Positions 1-7,620 of a stretch of DNA of 64,000 nt are shown piece by piece (position 1 is the stretch's first letter; each line of letters opens with the position of its first letter). The translations under genes and the position numbers were made by a program. Location: contig NZ_JAGGKC010000018.1 in assembly GCF_017873395.1 (NCBI RefSeq), positions 1-64,000 of the forward strand, read 5' to 3'. Origin of the DNA: Youngiibacter multivorans. GTDB taxonomy: Bacteria > Bacillota > Clostridia > Clostridiales > Clostridiaceae. Below the pieces are notes generated by a model. It saw nothing but the letters and a program-made list of their open reading frames with translations, was not told the origin of the DNA and ran no database searches.

Positions 1-222
1 ATAAAACCAATTCACTGTTTTTTACAAGATAACCCTGACATAATCACAGCACAGTTAAGTCACTTTTGGGGTGACATAGTCAAAGACCGTTGACAGGGGG
101 AGGATTCTTCATGAGTAACCCAGGAGTGAGCAGCTTCATAACTAAAGTACAGTATGTGTGTTTATATTCCTTGTCAGTAATACCTGGCCAAAATATCAGC
201 ATCGGCATTAGGCTTAAGATCA

Positions 223-492
223 TTACCTTGTAATTGCAAATCTTGAACCGAAAAATGACTTGATGAATTTAATCCTGATATTTTGGAAAAGGAACGCAAA
301 TTCCTTGTCAGTAACGATTTTAATACCGTCCTGCTCGTAGACCTCGTCATTATTTGATAGTTCACCCTGAACTATTTCGATACTCGGAAGATCTCAGCCG
401 AATCCAGACATCTCTATCCTGAAGACGCTGCGTTCACTTCTTTGTCGTTTCTTCATTTCTGCGATGGTATTCTCATCTATGTTTATCTGCAA
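223..492 (-). CDS. HesB/IscA-like selenoprotein (in-frame TGA read as selenocysteine)
   Basis: Reading the minus strand from a TTG start gives an 89-residue protein if the TGA at 394-396 is decoded. The start has a CGGAGG ribosome site five bases upstream (497-502). The segment before the TGA ends in SGFG, the place where HesB/IscA proteins have GFGC, so residue 33 falls on the family's conserved cysteine. The frame stays open after the TGA for 56 more codons and keeps HesB-like character: DEVYEQDGIKIVTDKEF, then a C-terminal FFGSRFAITR. Known family: small HesB-like (seleno)proteins of anaerobes, related to iron-sulfur cluster carriers. A SECIS-like hairpin lies at 357-375. The gene is divergent from the helicase and looks monocistronic. 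Alternative: a Cys-to-stop pseudogene, which the hairpin and the intact downstream frame argue against. The physiological role of this subfamily is not established. Confidence 0.82.
357..375 (-). promoter_or_regulatory. bacterial SECIS-like hairpin for UGA recoding
   Basis: On the minus strand ATAGTTC and GAACTAT form a perfect 7-bp stem closed by the 5-base loop AGGGT. Eighteen bases separate the TGA (394-396) from the stem and 25 separate it from the loop. Bacterial SECIS elements bound by SelB have a short apical loop with a G in its first two positions, roughly 16-37 bases after the UGA, so the geometry fits. It lies inside the coding sequence, as bacterial elements do. Confidence 0.78.
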
Positions 493-515
493 GATAACCT
501 CCGCTTTTTAAGAAA

Positions 516-544
516 ATTATAGCATGGCAGTGAATATATCTGAA
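516..544 (-). promoter_or_regulatory. candidate sigma-A promoter for the HesB-like selenoprotein
   Basis: Minus-strand TATAAT at 516-521 with TTCAGA (four of six matches to TTGACA) 17 bases upstream at 539-544. It lies about 25 bases before the TTG start. Confidence 0.5.
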
Positions 545-602
545 GCTATGGATAATTTGAGGTCCATATACTATATTCAGGTTTTTGAAACTTTTGTCAT
601 CA

Positions 603-633
603 TTGCCATTAAGAGGTCACTTTCGTCTATAAT
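603..633 (+). promoter_or_regulatory. candidate promoter for the helicase gene
   Basis: TTGCCA at 603-608 and TATAAT at 628-633 with a long 19-base spacer, just upstream of the GAGGTG ribosome site and the ATG at 662. A transcript from here would support the 662 start over the longer open frame beginning at 524. Confidence 0.4.
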
Positions 634-661
634 AAGAGAAGTACTGTATTCGAGGTGCACC

Positions 662-2977
662 ATGACTGAGGTTAAGATATCTGTTAGAAATTTGATTGAG
701 TTTGTCCTGAGGCATGGAGACATATCCTCCAAATCCGCAGCTTCCAGTCCGGCACGGCTGGAAGAGGGAACCAGAGCCCATGTAGCACATCAGAAGATGA
801 GGCTTGATGAGGACGGCTCATATATAAAGGAATATTATCTGAAGCATACCAGGGAAATCGACGGATGCCTTTTTACAGTTGATGGAAGGGCAGATGGTCT
901 GATACACGACAAGTATATAGAAGAGATAAAATCCACATATGTTCCCCTTGAGGATATAGAGGATGGAAGCCTTATGCACTGGGCTCAGGTCATGTTTTAT
1001 GGCTTCATGTATCTCGAGGATAAACAAGGGGAAGCCATTGAACTGAAGCTTACCTACTGCAATCTGGATGACAATGGCCACAAGACCTTCGACAGGTCCT
1101 GCACAATTGAGGAGCTGAGGTCATTTGTGGAAGATGTAATTACTGGATATATGAGGTTCATCAGGGAAAGGCTCAGATGGCAGGAGCTTAGGGATGTATC
1201 CCTTAAAGCTCTTGAGTTTCCATTCGAGCGTTACCGCGAGGGGCAGCGTGAGCTTGCTGTCGCTGTTTATGGAACAATAAAGGAAGGCAGGAAGCTTTTC
1301 GCCCAGGCACCTACTGGAACAGGAAAGACTGTATCTACACTTTTCCCATCACTTAAGGCACTTGGTGAGGGATACCTGGACAGGATTTTCTATCTTACCT
1401 CAAAGGGGACAGGCAAGACAGTAGCCGAGGAGACTGTGGAGGTTCTGAAAACAAAGGGGACGCGAATAAGGACACTCACCCTCACTGGAAAAGAAAAGGC
1501 GTGCCTCAATGAGACGGTTGAATGCGAACCTGAAAAATGTCCCTTTGCCAAGGGTCACCTGGACAGGATAAACAGCTGCCTGCTCGAGATGCTTCAAAAT
1601 GAGGAGACCTTTACAAGGGAGAAGCTCGAAGAATACGCAATAAAGCATATGGTATGCCCATTTGAGATGTCGCTTGACATGTCACTCTTCTCGGATCTCA
1701 TCATTTGCGACTACAACTACGTCTTCGACCCCAGGGTATACCTCAGACGGTTCTTCATGGATATCAGGGAAAAGTATATGTTCCTTGTTGATGAAGCACA
1801 CAACCTGGTAGACAGGTCAAGGGAGATGTACAGCTCGACAATTCTGAAATCAGAAGTCATGGAAGCAAAGAAGGCTGCGAAGGGAAAGTCGAAGAAGCTT
1901 GAAAAGTCAATCAATGACATGAACAAGATATTTATTGCTGAGCGCAAGGAACTTGAGATCATTGGCGGGAGGAGAACCTCAGATGCAGTTCCTGAAGAGC
2001 TTTTGCAGCATGCTGAGAAGTTCATAACGGCGTTCGAAGGATTCCAAAAGGATCATCCGGAGGAATTCGAAGAGAAGGAAAAGATACTGGACCTATTTTT
2101 CAAGGCACACAATTTTGTGGCAGCCGGTGCAATGTTTAGGGAAGGCTATATTGCCTATACTGAATCTGATCCGAGAGATGTCAGGTTCAGGATATTCTGC
2201 ATGGATCCTGGCGAAATCCTCGTTGAAATCTTTAAACGGGCCAGGGCCTCAGTAATATTTTCCGCTACCTTAACACCCATGAAATATTACATGGATGTTC
2301 TTGGAGGTGAAGAGGGAGATTACAGGATGGCACTTAAGTCTCCTTTTCCGAAGGAAAATCTCCAGGTATTCCTGGACAGGCGGATAGACACAAGATTCAG
2401 CGCCAGGGAGAACAGCTTTGAAAGCATAGCAGACAATATCCATGCCATGGCAATGATGAAGAAGGGGAACTATATGGCATTCTTTCCTTCATATAAATAC
2501 ATGAACAATGTCTATGAGGTATTCTGTGAGAAGTATGGGACTAAAATCGATACTTTTCTTCAGACCCCATCGATGGAGGATGCCGAAAGGGAAATAGTCA
2601 TGGCAAGCTTCAGAAGCAGCAGGGAGAAATCCTACACAGCCTTCATGGTGCTTGGCGGCGTATTTGCCGAAGGAATTGACCTGAAGGGAGAAGCACTTAT
2701 TGGTGCCTCAGTGGTAGGGGTAGGATACCCTCAGGTTTCCTTTGAGAGGGACCTCATCAGGGACTATTTTGAAAAGGAAGGGCTCGGCTACGAATATGCT
2801 TACATATATCCTGGTATGAACCGGGTGCTTCAAGCTGGTGGCAGGGTAATAAGGACCGAAGAGGATAAAGGTACTATATTGCTGATGGATCTGAGATATT
2901 CCTGGAATTCATTCAAATCGCTCCTGCCAGAACATTGGCTTCCTCTTTCGGAATGGAAGCGCCAGGATCTTCTTTGA
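662..2977 (+). CDS. XPD/DinG-type ATP-dependent DNA helicase with N-terminal Cas4-like nuclease domain
   Basis: A superfamily 2, Rad3/XPD-type helicase of 771 residues from the ATG at 662, chosen because GAGGTG (652-657) precedes it; the frame is open back to 524. Residues 1-170 look like a PD-(D/E)xK nuclease domain, with GRADG (Asp78) and EEIKS (Glu88, Lys90). The helicase has Walker A APTGTGKT (216-223), DEAH (377-380) and a C-terminal QAGGRVIR motif. Cys281, Cys288, Cys293 and Cys332 between the Walker A and DEAH boxes match the XPD/DinG iron-sulfur cluster position. Family members unwind 5'-to-3' and act in DNA repair or structure resolution; nuclease activity here is inferred. It is monocistronic and divergent from the HesB-like gene. 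Confidence 0.88.
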   Translation: MTEVKISVRNLIEFVLRHGDISSKSAASSPARLEEGTRAHVAHQKMRLDEDGSYIKEYYLKHTREIDGCLFTVDGRADGLIHDKYIEEIKSTYVPLEDIEDGSLMHWAQVMFYGFMYLEDKQGEAIELKLTYCNLDDNGHKTFDRSCTIEELRSFVEDVITGYMRFIRERLRWQELRDVSLKALEFPFERYREGQRELAVAVYGTIKEGRKLFAQAPTGTGKTVSTLFPSLKALGEGYLDRIFYLTSKGTGKTVAEETVEVLKTKGTRIRTLTLTGKEKACLNETVECEPEKCPFAKGHLDRINSCLLEMLQNEETFTREKLEEYAIKHMVCPFEMSLDMSLFSDLIICDYNYVFDPRVYLRRFFMDIREKYMFLVDEAHNLVDRSREMYSSTILKSEVMEAKKAAKGKSKKLEKSINDMNKIFIAERKELEIIGGRRTSDAVPEELLQHAEKFITAFEGFQKDHPEEFEEKEKILDLFFKAHNFVAAGAMFREGYIAYTESDPRDVRFRIFCMDPGEILVEIFKRARASVIFSATLTPMKYYMDVLGGEEGDYRMALKSPFPKENLQVFLDRRIDTRFSARENSFESIADNIHAMAMMKKGNYMAFFPSYKYMNNVYEVFCEKYGTKIDTFLQTPSMEDAEREIVMASFRSSREKSYTAFMVLGGVFAEGIDLKGEALIGASVVGVGYPQVSFERDLIRDYFEKEGLGYEYAYIYPGMNRVLQAGGRVIRTEEDKGTILLMDLRYSWNSFKSLLPEHWLPLSEWKRQDLL

Positions 2978-3066
2978 GTAAAATTAAAACTGATGCACAA
3001 AAGAAACTGATTACATTGGTAATTCAATGATTAAATTGTGAATTGTTGGTATTTTGTTAAAATTCA

Positions 3067-3096
3067 TTGACTTTACATAACATTAAATAATACCAT
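3067..3096 (+). promoter_or_regulatory. candidate promoter for the cell-wall hydrolase cluster
   Basis: TTGACT at 3067-3072 and TACCAT at 3091-3096 with an 18-base spacer in a very AT-rich stretch. An alternative -10 TATTAT lies at 3099-3104. The gene starts at 3143 behind a GTGAGG ribosome site. Confidence 0.4.
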
Positions 3097-3142
3097 AGTA
3101 TTATACAATTATTACATCATGCGGAATTAGTGAGGGTATTGA

Positions 3143-6055
3143 ATGCTAAGTAAAAAAACAAGGAACCTGCTGATTAAGACTGGAGTGGCGTTGTCACTCA
3201 CATTCTTGCCAGCCGGACTACCACTTGAAATTATAGATACATATACAGTACAGGCTGCCGTAGTGGATACGGTCACAGGGAAGCTTACAGTAAAGGCGTC
3301 GTCAGTATGGGCGTATTCAAGCGCAAGCTGGACGGCAAGGTCAAGGACATACAGCCAGGGGACTGTGCTGAGTGTCACTGAAAAGCATATTGTCGATGGA
3401 AGATACATGTACAAGCTGGATAACGGACTTTTCATTACCGCAAACACCAGCTATGTGTCGTTCGCACCGAATCAGGCTCAGAGTGCCCCTGTAGCAACTG
3501 TGCCTGAAACAGGTGACTATAGGGCAACAACCGCAAACCTCAACATGAGGTCGGGACCAGGTACGGGATACTCAATCCTTGCGACCATTCCCAAAGGGAC
3601 TTCACTCAGGATCGAATCAATATCAGGAACATGGGCTAAGGTAAGCTACAGCGGAAGGACAGGCTATGTCTCAACAGCATATCTTGTGTCTTCATCAGCG
3701 CCAGCGCCGGCACCTGCGCCAGTGACCCCAGCGCCATCTGCAGAAGACTGGAGAGCAACGACGGTAAACCTGAATATGAGGTCAGGAGCCGGAACAGGCT
3801 ATTCCATTCTGCTTACCATCCCCAAAGGTACTTCTCTTAGGATTGAATCAATCTCAGGTACATGGGCAAAGGTAAGCTACAGCGGAAGGACAGGCTATGT
3901 CTCAACCGCTTACCTGGTGTCCGCAGCTGCGCCAGCACCGGCACCGGCACCAGCGCCAGCACCAGTTCCGGAGCCTACTCCCACACCTGAACCAGCGCCG
4001 GTTACAGAGGACTGGAGGTCGACCACAGCAAACCTGAACATGAGGTCAGGAGCCGGGACGAGCTATTCAATCCTTATGACCATACCAAAGAGTTCAGTGC
4101 TGAAGGTGGAGGCTGTTTCAGGTACATGGGCAAAGGTAAGCTACAGCGGCAAGACAGGCTATGTCTCAACCGCCTACCTGGTGTCCGCATCAGCTCCAGC
4201 AGCCCCAGCACCAGTTCCGGTTCCGGAGCCAACGCCAACACCTGTACCTGAACCGACACCAGAGCCTGCTCCGGTTGCAGAGGACTGGAGAGCTACAACG
4301 GCAAACCTGAATATGAGGTCAGGAGCCGGAACCAATTACGCGATAATTCTCACTGTCCCTTCAGGTACTAAACTGAGGGTAGAGGAGATTTCAGGTACCT
4401 GGGCAAAAGTAAGCTACAGCAGCAAGACAGGCTATGTTTCAACAGCCTATCTTGTACAGACTGCAGCTCCAATACCTGAGGTTCTTCCCTCGAAAATTGC
4501 AGTGGATACTTCTTTCAGGGAAGTATATAGCAATGAGGACATTGCAATCCGAGGATGGGCTTTGTCGGACAAGGGAATTACAGAGGTAAGGATAATTCTC
4601 GATGGAACAGATGTGGGAGCAGCAGTCAAAGAAGCAAGACCTGACGTGCTCGCAGCATATCCGACATATACAGCTACCACGGAACCGGGATACACATTCA
4701 CTCTTGGAAAGGACAGCATCAGCGCAGGTTCCCACACGATTGCCATCAAGGCATTGTCTGCTGACGGAACAAGCATTGAGAAGTCATTCCAGTTCACAGA
4801 GGTCGATGCAATGCCGATGGCGGTCATAGAAAAGCCGGTTGGCACTGTAGCATACGGTGATGTCGAGGTTTCCGGATATGTCCTTAACAACGCTGGAGTA
4901 AAATCAGCGGAGATATTTGTAAATGGAGTATCAATCGGGATGGCACAAACAGGTCTCGACAGAGGGGATGTCGCATCAAGGTATCCGTTCTATCTGAATG
5001 CTCAGACGAGTGGCTACAGCCTTACCCTTTCAAAGGCAAGGTTTGCAAGAGGTCAGAATACGGTTACCGTCAAAACCATTGGCAATGATGGAACATCGGC
5101 TCAGGCTTCGGTCAGTATAAATTTCAGCAAACCGTTTGTTGAGGCTGTTGCTGCACTTGAATCTCCAATCGCATCAGAAATGGGCAATGAGGACATCCTT
5201 GTTAAGGGCTATGCTCTTGATGACACTGGAGTAAAGTCAGTGAAGGTTCTTTTGAACGGTAAGGCAACAGGAACAGCTGCAATAGGCATTGCGAGACCGG
5301 AAATAGAATCGCAATATCCGGACTACTATAATTCCGCAAAGAGCGGATTTGAGTACACTATCAGAAGGAACAACCTGTTCCCAGGTTCAAATATTGTGAC
5401 TGTAAACATAACCTTCAACGATGGAAGAACGAAGTCACTGACACACTCTGTTTCGGTTGATAAGATTCCCTTGATCATAATCGATGCAGGGCATGGTGGA
5501 ACCGATCCCGGAGCGTCAGGATATCTGAACGGGGTAAGAGTATCAGAGAAGACATATGTGCTTCAGTTCGCCAAAGCACTGGATGAAGCAGTGAGGGCTC
5601 TTGGATACAGGACACTTCTGACAAGGACAGACGATGTATTAATAGATCTGGCGGTCAGGGCGAAGGTAGCCAATGATGCGGACGGTGACTTGTTCTTTTC
5701 AATACATCATGATTACAACTCATCACCGACTTCATCAGGTGCGTTCCTGATATACCCGTCACAGAAGACCGTATCCATTTCAGACTCAGCAATAGCCGAA
5801 AGCATTGACGTGTCTGGGTACCTCAAGAAGACACTCCTTGCAGCAGGATTCAGGGACAGAAGGAACGGCTACGACATAGATATTTCAGGACATACTCTGG
5901 CAGTGCTCAGGCAGTCTGAGATGAGGTCTGTTCTTGCTGAGATAGGATACATGTCAAACACTGAGGACTTATTGAAGATATCTGATCCTGTGCTTCAGAA
6001 GGCTGTCGCTTTTGGACTTGCACAGCAGATCAAGGCATATTTCGAGAGGCAGTAG
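3143..6055 (+). CDS. secreted N-acetylmuramoyl-L-alanine amidase with four SH3 repeats and three Ig-like domains
   Basis: A secreted autolysin-type enzyme of 970 residues that would cut the bond between muramic acid and the stem peptide. In order: a basic N-terminus and signal peptide (about 1-38), a module of about 70 residues shared with the next two genes (41-107), four bacterial SH3 repeats (about 126-183, 203-260, 291-348, 382-439) separated by Ala/Pro/Glu linkers, three Ig-like repeats of the GWAL...LDG...RPDV type (about 450-772), and an Amidase_3 domain (777-968). The zinc and catalytic residues are visible: DAGHGG (His783), SEKTYVL (Glu802), SIHHDYN and LAEIGYM. SH3 repeats probably bind wall peptides. 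It starts a three-gene tandem set, 43 bases before the next member. Confidence 0.93.
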   Translation: MLSKKTRNLLIKTGVALSLTFLPAGLPLEIIDTYTVQAAVVDTVTGKLTVKASSVWAYSSASWTARSRTYSQGTVLSVTEKHIVDGRYMYKLDNGLFITANTSYVSFAPNQAQSAPVATVPETGDYRATTANLNMRSGPGTGYSILATIPKGTSLRIESISGTWAKVSYSGRTGYVSTAYLVSSSAPAPAPAPVTPAPSAEDWRATTVNLNMRSGAGTGYSILLTIPKGTSLRIESISGTWAKVSYSGRTGYVSTAYLVSAAAPAPAPAPAPAPVPEPTPTPEPAPVTEDWRSTTANLNMRSGAGTSYSILMTIPKSSVLKVEAVSGTWAKVSYSGKTGYVSTAYLVSASAPAAPAPVPVPEPTPTPVPEPTPEPAPVAEDWRATTANLNMRSGAGTNYAIILTVPSGTKLRVEEISGTWAKVSYSSKTGYVSTAYLVQTAAPIPEVLPSKIAVDTSFREVYSNEDIAIRGWALSDKGITEVRIILDGTDVGAAVKEARPDVLAAYPTYTATTEPGYTFTLGKDSISAGSHTIAIKALSADGTSIEKSFQFTEVDAMPMAVIEKPVGTVAYGDVEVSGYVLNNAGVKSAEIFVNGVSIGMAQTGLDRGDVASRYPFYLNAQTSGYSLTLSKARFARGQNTVTVKTIGNDGTSAQASVSINFSKPFVEAVAALESPIASEMGNEDILVKGYALDDTGVKSVKVLLNGKATGTAAIGIARPEIESQYPDYYNSAKSGFEYTIRRNNLFPGSNIVTVNITFNDGRTKSLTHSVSVDKIPLIIIDAGHGGTDPGASGYLNGVRVSEKTYVLQFAKALDEAVRALGYRTLLTRTDDVLIDLAVRAKVANDADGDLFFSIHHDYNSSPTSSGAFLIYPSQKTVSISDSAIAESIDVSGYLKKTLLAAGFRDRRNGYDIDISGHTLAVLRQSEMRSVLAEIGYMSNTEDLLKISDPVLQKAVAFGLAQQIKAYFERQ

Positions 6056-6098
6056 CAATATTAAATTTTGTCTCATGCAACCAGAGAGGAGGAAGGGA

Positions 6099-7586
6099 AT
6101 GTTAAGCAGAAAAACCAGAATGGCACTAATCAAGGCGGGAGTCGCTCTCACCATTTCGTTCGGTTCGGTTGGAGCTTACAGCTTCAGGACATATGCTGAC
6201 GTCATAAATACAAATACAGGTACACTGACGGTTAAGGCATCTTCCATATGGACATACAGCGCTCCTGACTGGAATGCAAGGACCAGGACATATGCATCAG
6301 GTACTGTATTTGAAGTAACTGAAAAGCATAGCGTTGAAGGAAGATACATGTACAAGCTTAGCAGCGGACTTTATATTACCGCGAATGAAGCCTATGTCAC
6401 TTTCGCGCCCAAGGCGCAGACTGCGCCTGTGGAACAGCCTGTTCCTGAGGCCCCTGCACCAGTTGCTGCAGATACAAGGAAGACAACTGCGAACCTGAAC
6501 ATGAGGACAGGTCCCGGTACTACATTCGCAATCATAACTACTATTCCAAAGGACTCAAGCGTTAAGGTGGAGTCAGAGTCTGAAGGATGGGCCAAGGTAT
6601 CATACAGCGGCAAGTCAGGCTATGTTTCGACAGCATATCTGATTAAAACCGAGGCAGCACCAGCACCGGCTCCAGTTCCGGTACCGACACCGCAGCCGGA
6701 ACCCGTACCAGAGCCAGCACCTGTTCCTGCGCCAGAGATTTCAACGTTTGAGAGGAAGACGACAGTCAACCTGAACTTGAGGTCGGGACCAGGGACTGCA
6801 TATGGTATCATAGTCACAATTCCTAAGGATGCGAGCGTAACCGCTGAAGCTGAATCGAATGGATGGGTGAAGGTAACATATTCGGGGAAAACCGGGTATG
6901 TTGCAGCGCAATACCTTACTCAGCCGATAACAGCTGTCCCTGTGCCGGTACCAGAACCAGCACCTGCTCCGGAACCGGAGCCGGTCACTGATCCAGTCAC
7001 AGAAGTTCCTGAAGCTCCTGCAAGCGATGACTGGAGGTCTACGACTGCCAATCTTAACCTGAGGTCAGGTGAAGGCACGTCATTCCCCATAATCAAAGTC
7101 ATACCTTCTGGAACATTGCTGAATGTTGAAGCGATTTCAGGGACATGGGCCAAGGTTACTTACAGTGGAAGCACAGGATATGTTGCCACCGCTTACCTTG
7201 TTGTAAGTGAAGCGCCAGCAACAGGCGAAGATATTGTAGAGTATGCAAAGAAATTCCTGGGAGTTCCTTATGTCTGGGCAGGAAATACACCTGAGTCAGG
7301 TTTTGACTGCTCAGGATTCACCCGATATGTATTTGCGAATTTCGGGATATCACTTCCAAGGATATCCAGGGACCAGGCAAGGACTGGTACTGCGGTAACT
7401 CAGGAACAAAGGAAGCCTGGAGACCTTTTATACTTCGGATCTAACGGCTATGTAGACCATGTAGGCATCTATGCCGGAGACAATCAGGTCATACATGCAT
7501 CGAGCACCAACAAAATGGTTGTAATTTCAAACCTTCAGTACTATACTGCGACATATATGGGCGCAAGAAGGCTTTTGAATCCTTAA
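6099..7586 (+). CDS. secreted SH3-repeat NlpC/P60 peptidoglycan endopeptidase
   Basis: A 495-residue secreted cysteine peptidase predicted to cut within or between stem peptides. The ATG at 6099 follows a GAGGAGG ribosome site; the same frame extends upstream into the amidase gene, which is unlikely to be used. Residues 1-34 form a signal peptide, 36-104 the module shared with its neighbours, and three SH3 repeats lie at about 126-182, 216-273 and 311-368, joined by long Pro/Glu/Ala/Val linkers. The NlpC/P60 domain (about 376-495) shows the catalytic FDCSGF (Cys404), VDHVGIY (His454) and VIHASS (His466). It has no Ig-like repeats, unlike its two neighbours. Confidence 0.93.
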   Translation: MLSRKTRMALIKAGVALTISFGSVGAYSFRTYADVINTNTGTLTVKASSIWTYSAPDWNARTRTYASGTVFEVTEKHSVEGRYMYKLSSGLYITANEAYVTFAPKAQTAPVEQPVPEAPAPVAADTRKTTANLNMRTGPGTTFAIITTIPKDSSVKVESESEGWAKVSYSGKSGYVSTAYLIKTEAAPAPAPVPVPTPQPEPVPEPAPVPAPEISTFERKTTVNLNLRSGPGTAYGIIVTIPKDASVTAEAESNGWVKVTYSGKTGYVAAQYLTQPITAVPVPVPEPAPAPEPEPVTDPVTEVPEAPASDDWRSTTANLNLRSGEGTSFPIIKVIPSGTLLNVEAISGTWAKVTYSGSTGYVATAYLVVSEAPATGEDIVEYAKKFLGVPYVWAGNTPESGFDCSGFTRYVFANFGISLPRISRDQARTGTAVTQEQRKPGDLLYFGSNGYVDHVGIYAGDNQVIHASSTNKMVVISNLQYYTATYMGARRLLNP

Positions 7587-7620
7587 TGTATGGATATCAA
7601 GTCATGAGAGGAGGAACAGG

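Noticed and set aside
111..233. A 40-codon plus-strand ORF behind GGGGGAGG
   Set aside because: No family resemblance, and it overlaps the selenoprotein gene antisense; treated as chance.
166..314. A 15-base direct repeat, ATTCCTTGTCAGTAA, at 166-180 and 300-314
   Set aside because: One copy is coding within the HesB-like gene and the other lies beyond its stop; no target-site or element structure connects them.
662..2977. Cas4/CRISPR adaptation gene
   Set aside because: The nuclease-like part is fused to a full XPD helicase and there are no Cas1, Cas2 or array sequences.
4602..4829. Short alternative-frame ORFs inside the SH3/Ig-like hydrolase genes
   Set aside because: They are shadow frames in biased repetitive coding DNA with no ribosome sites.
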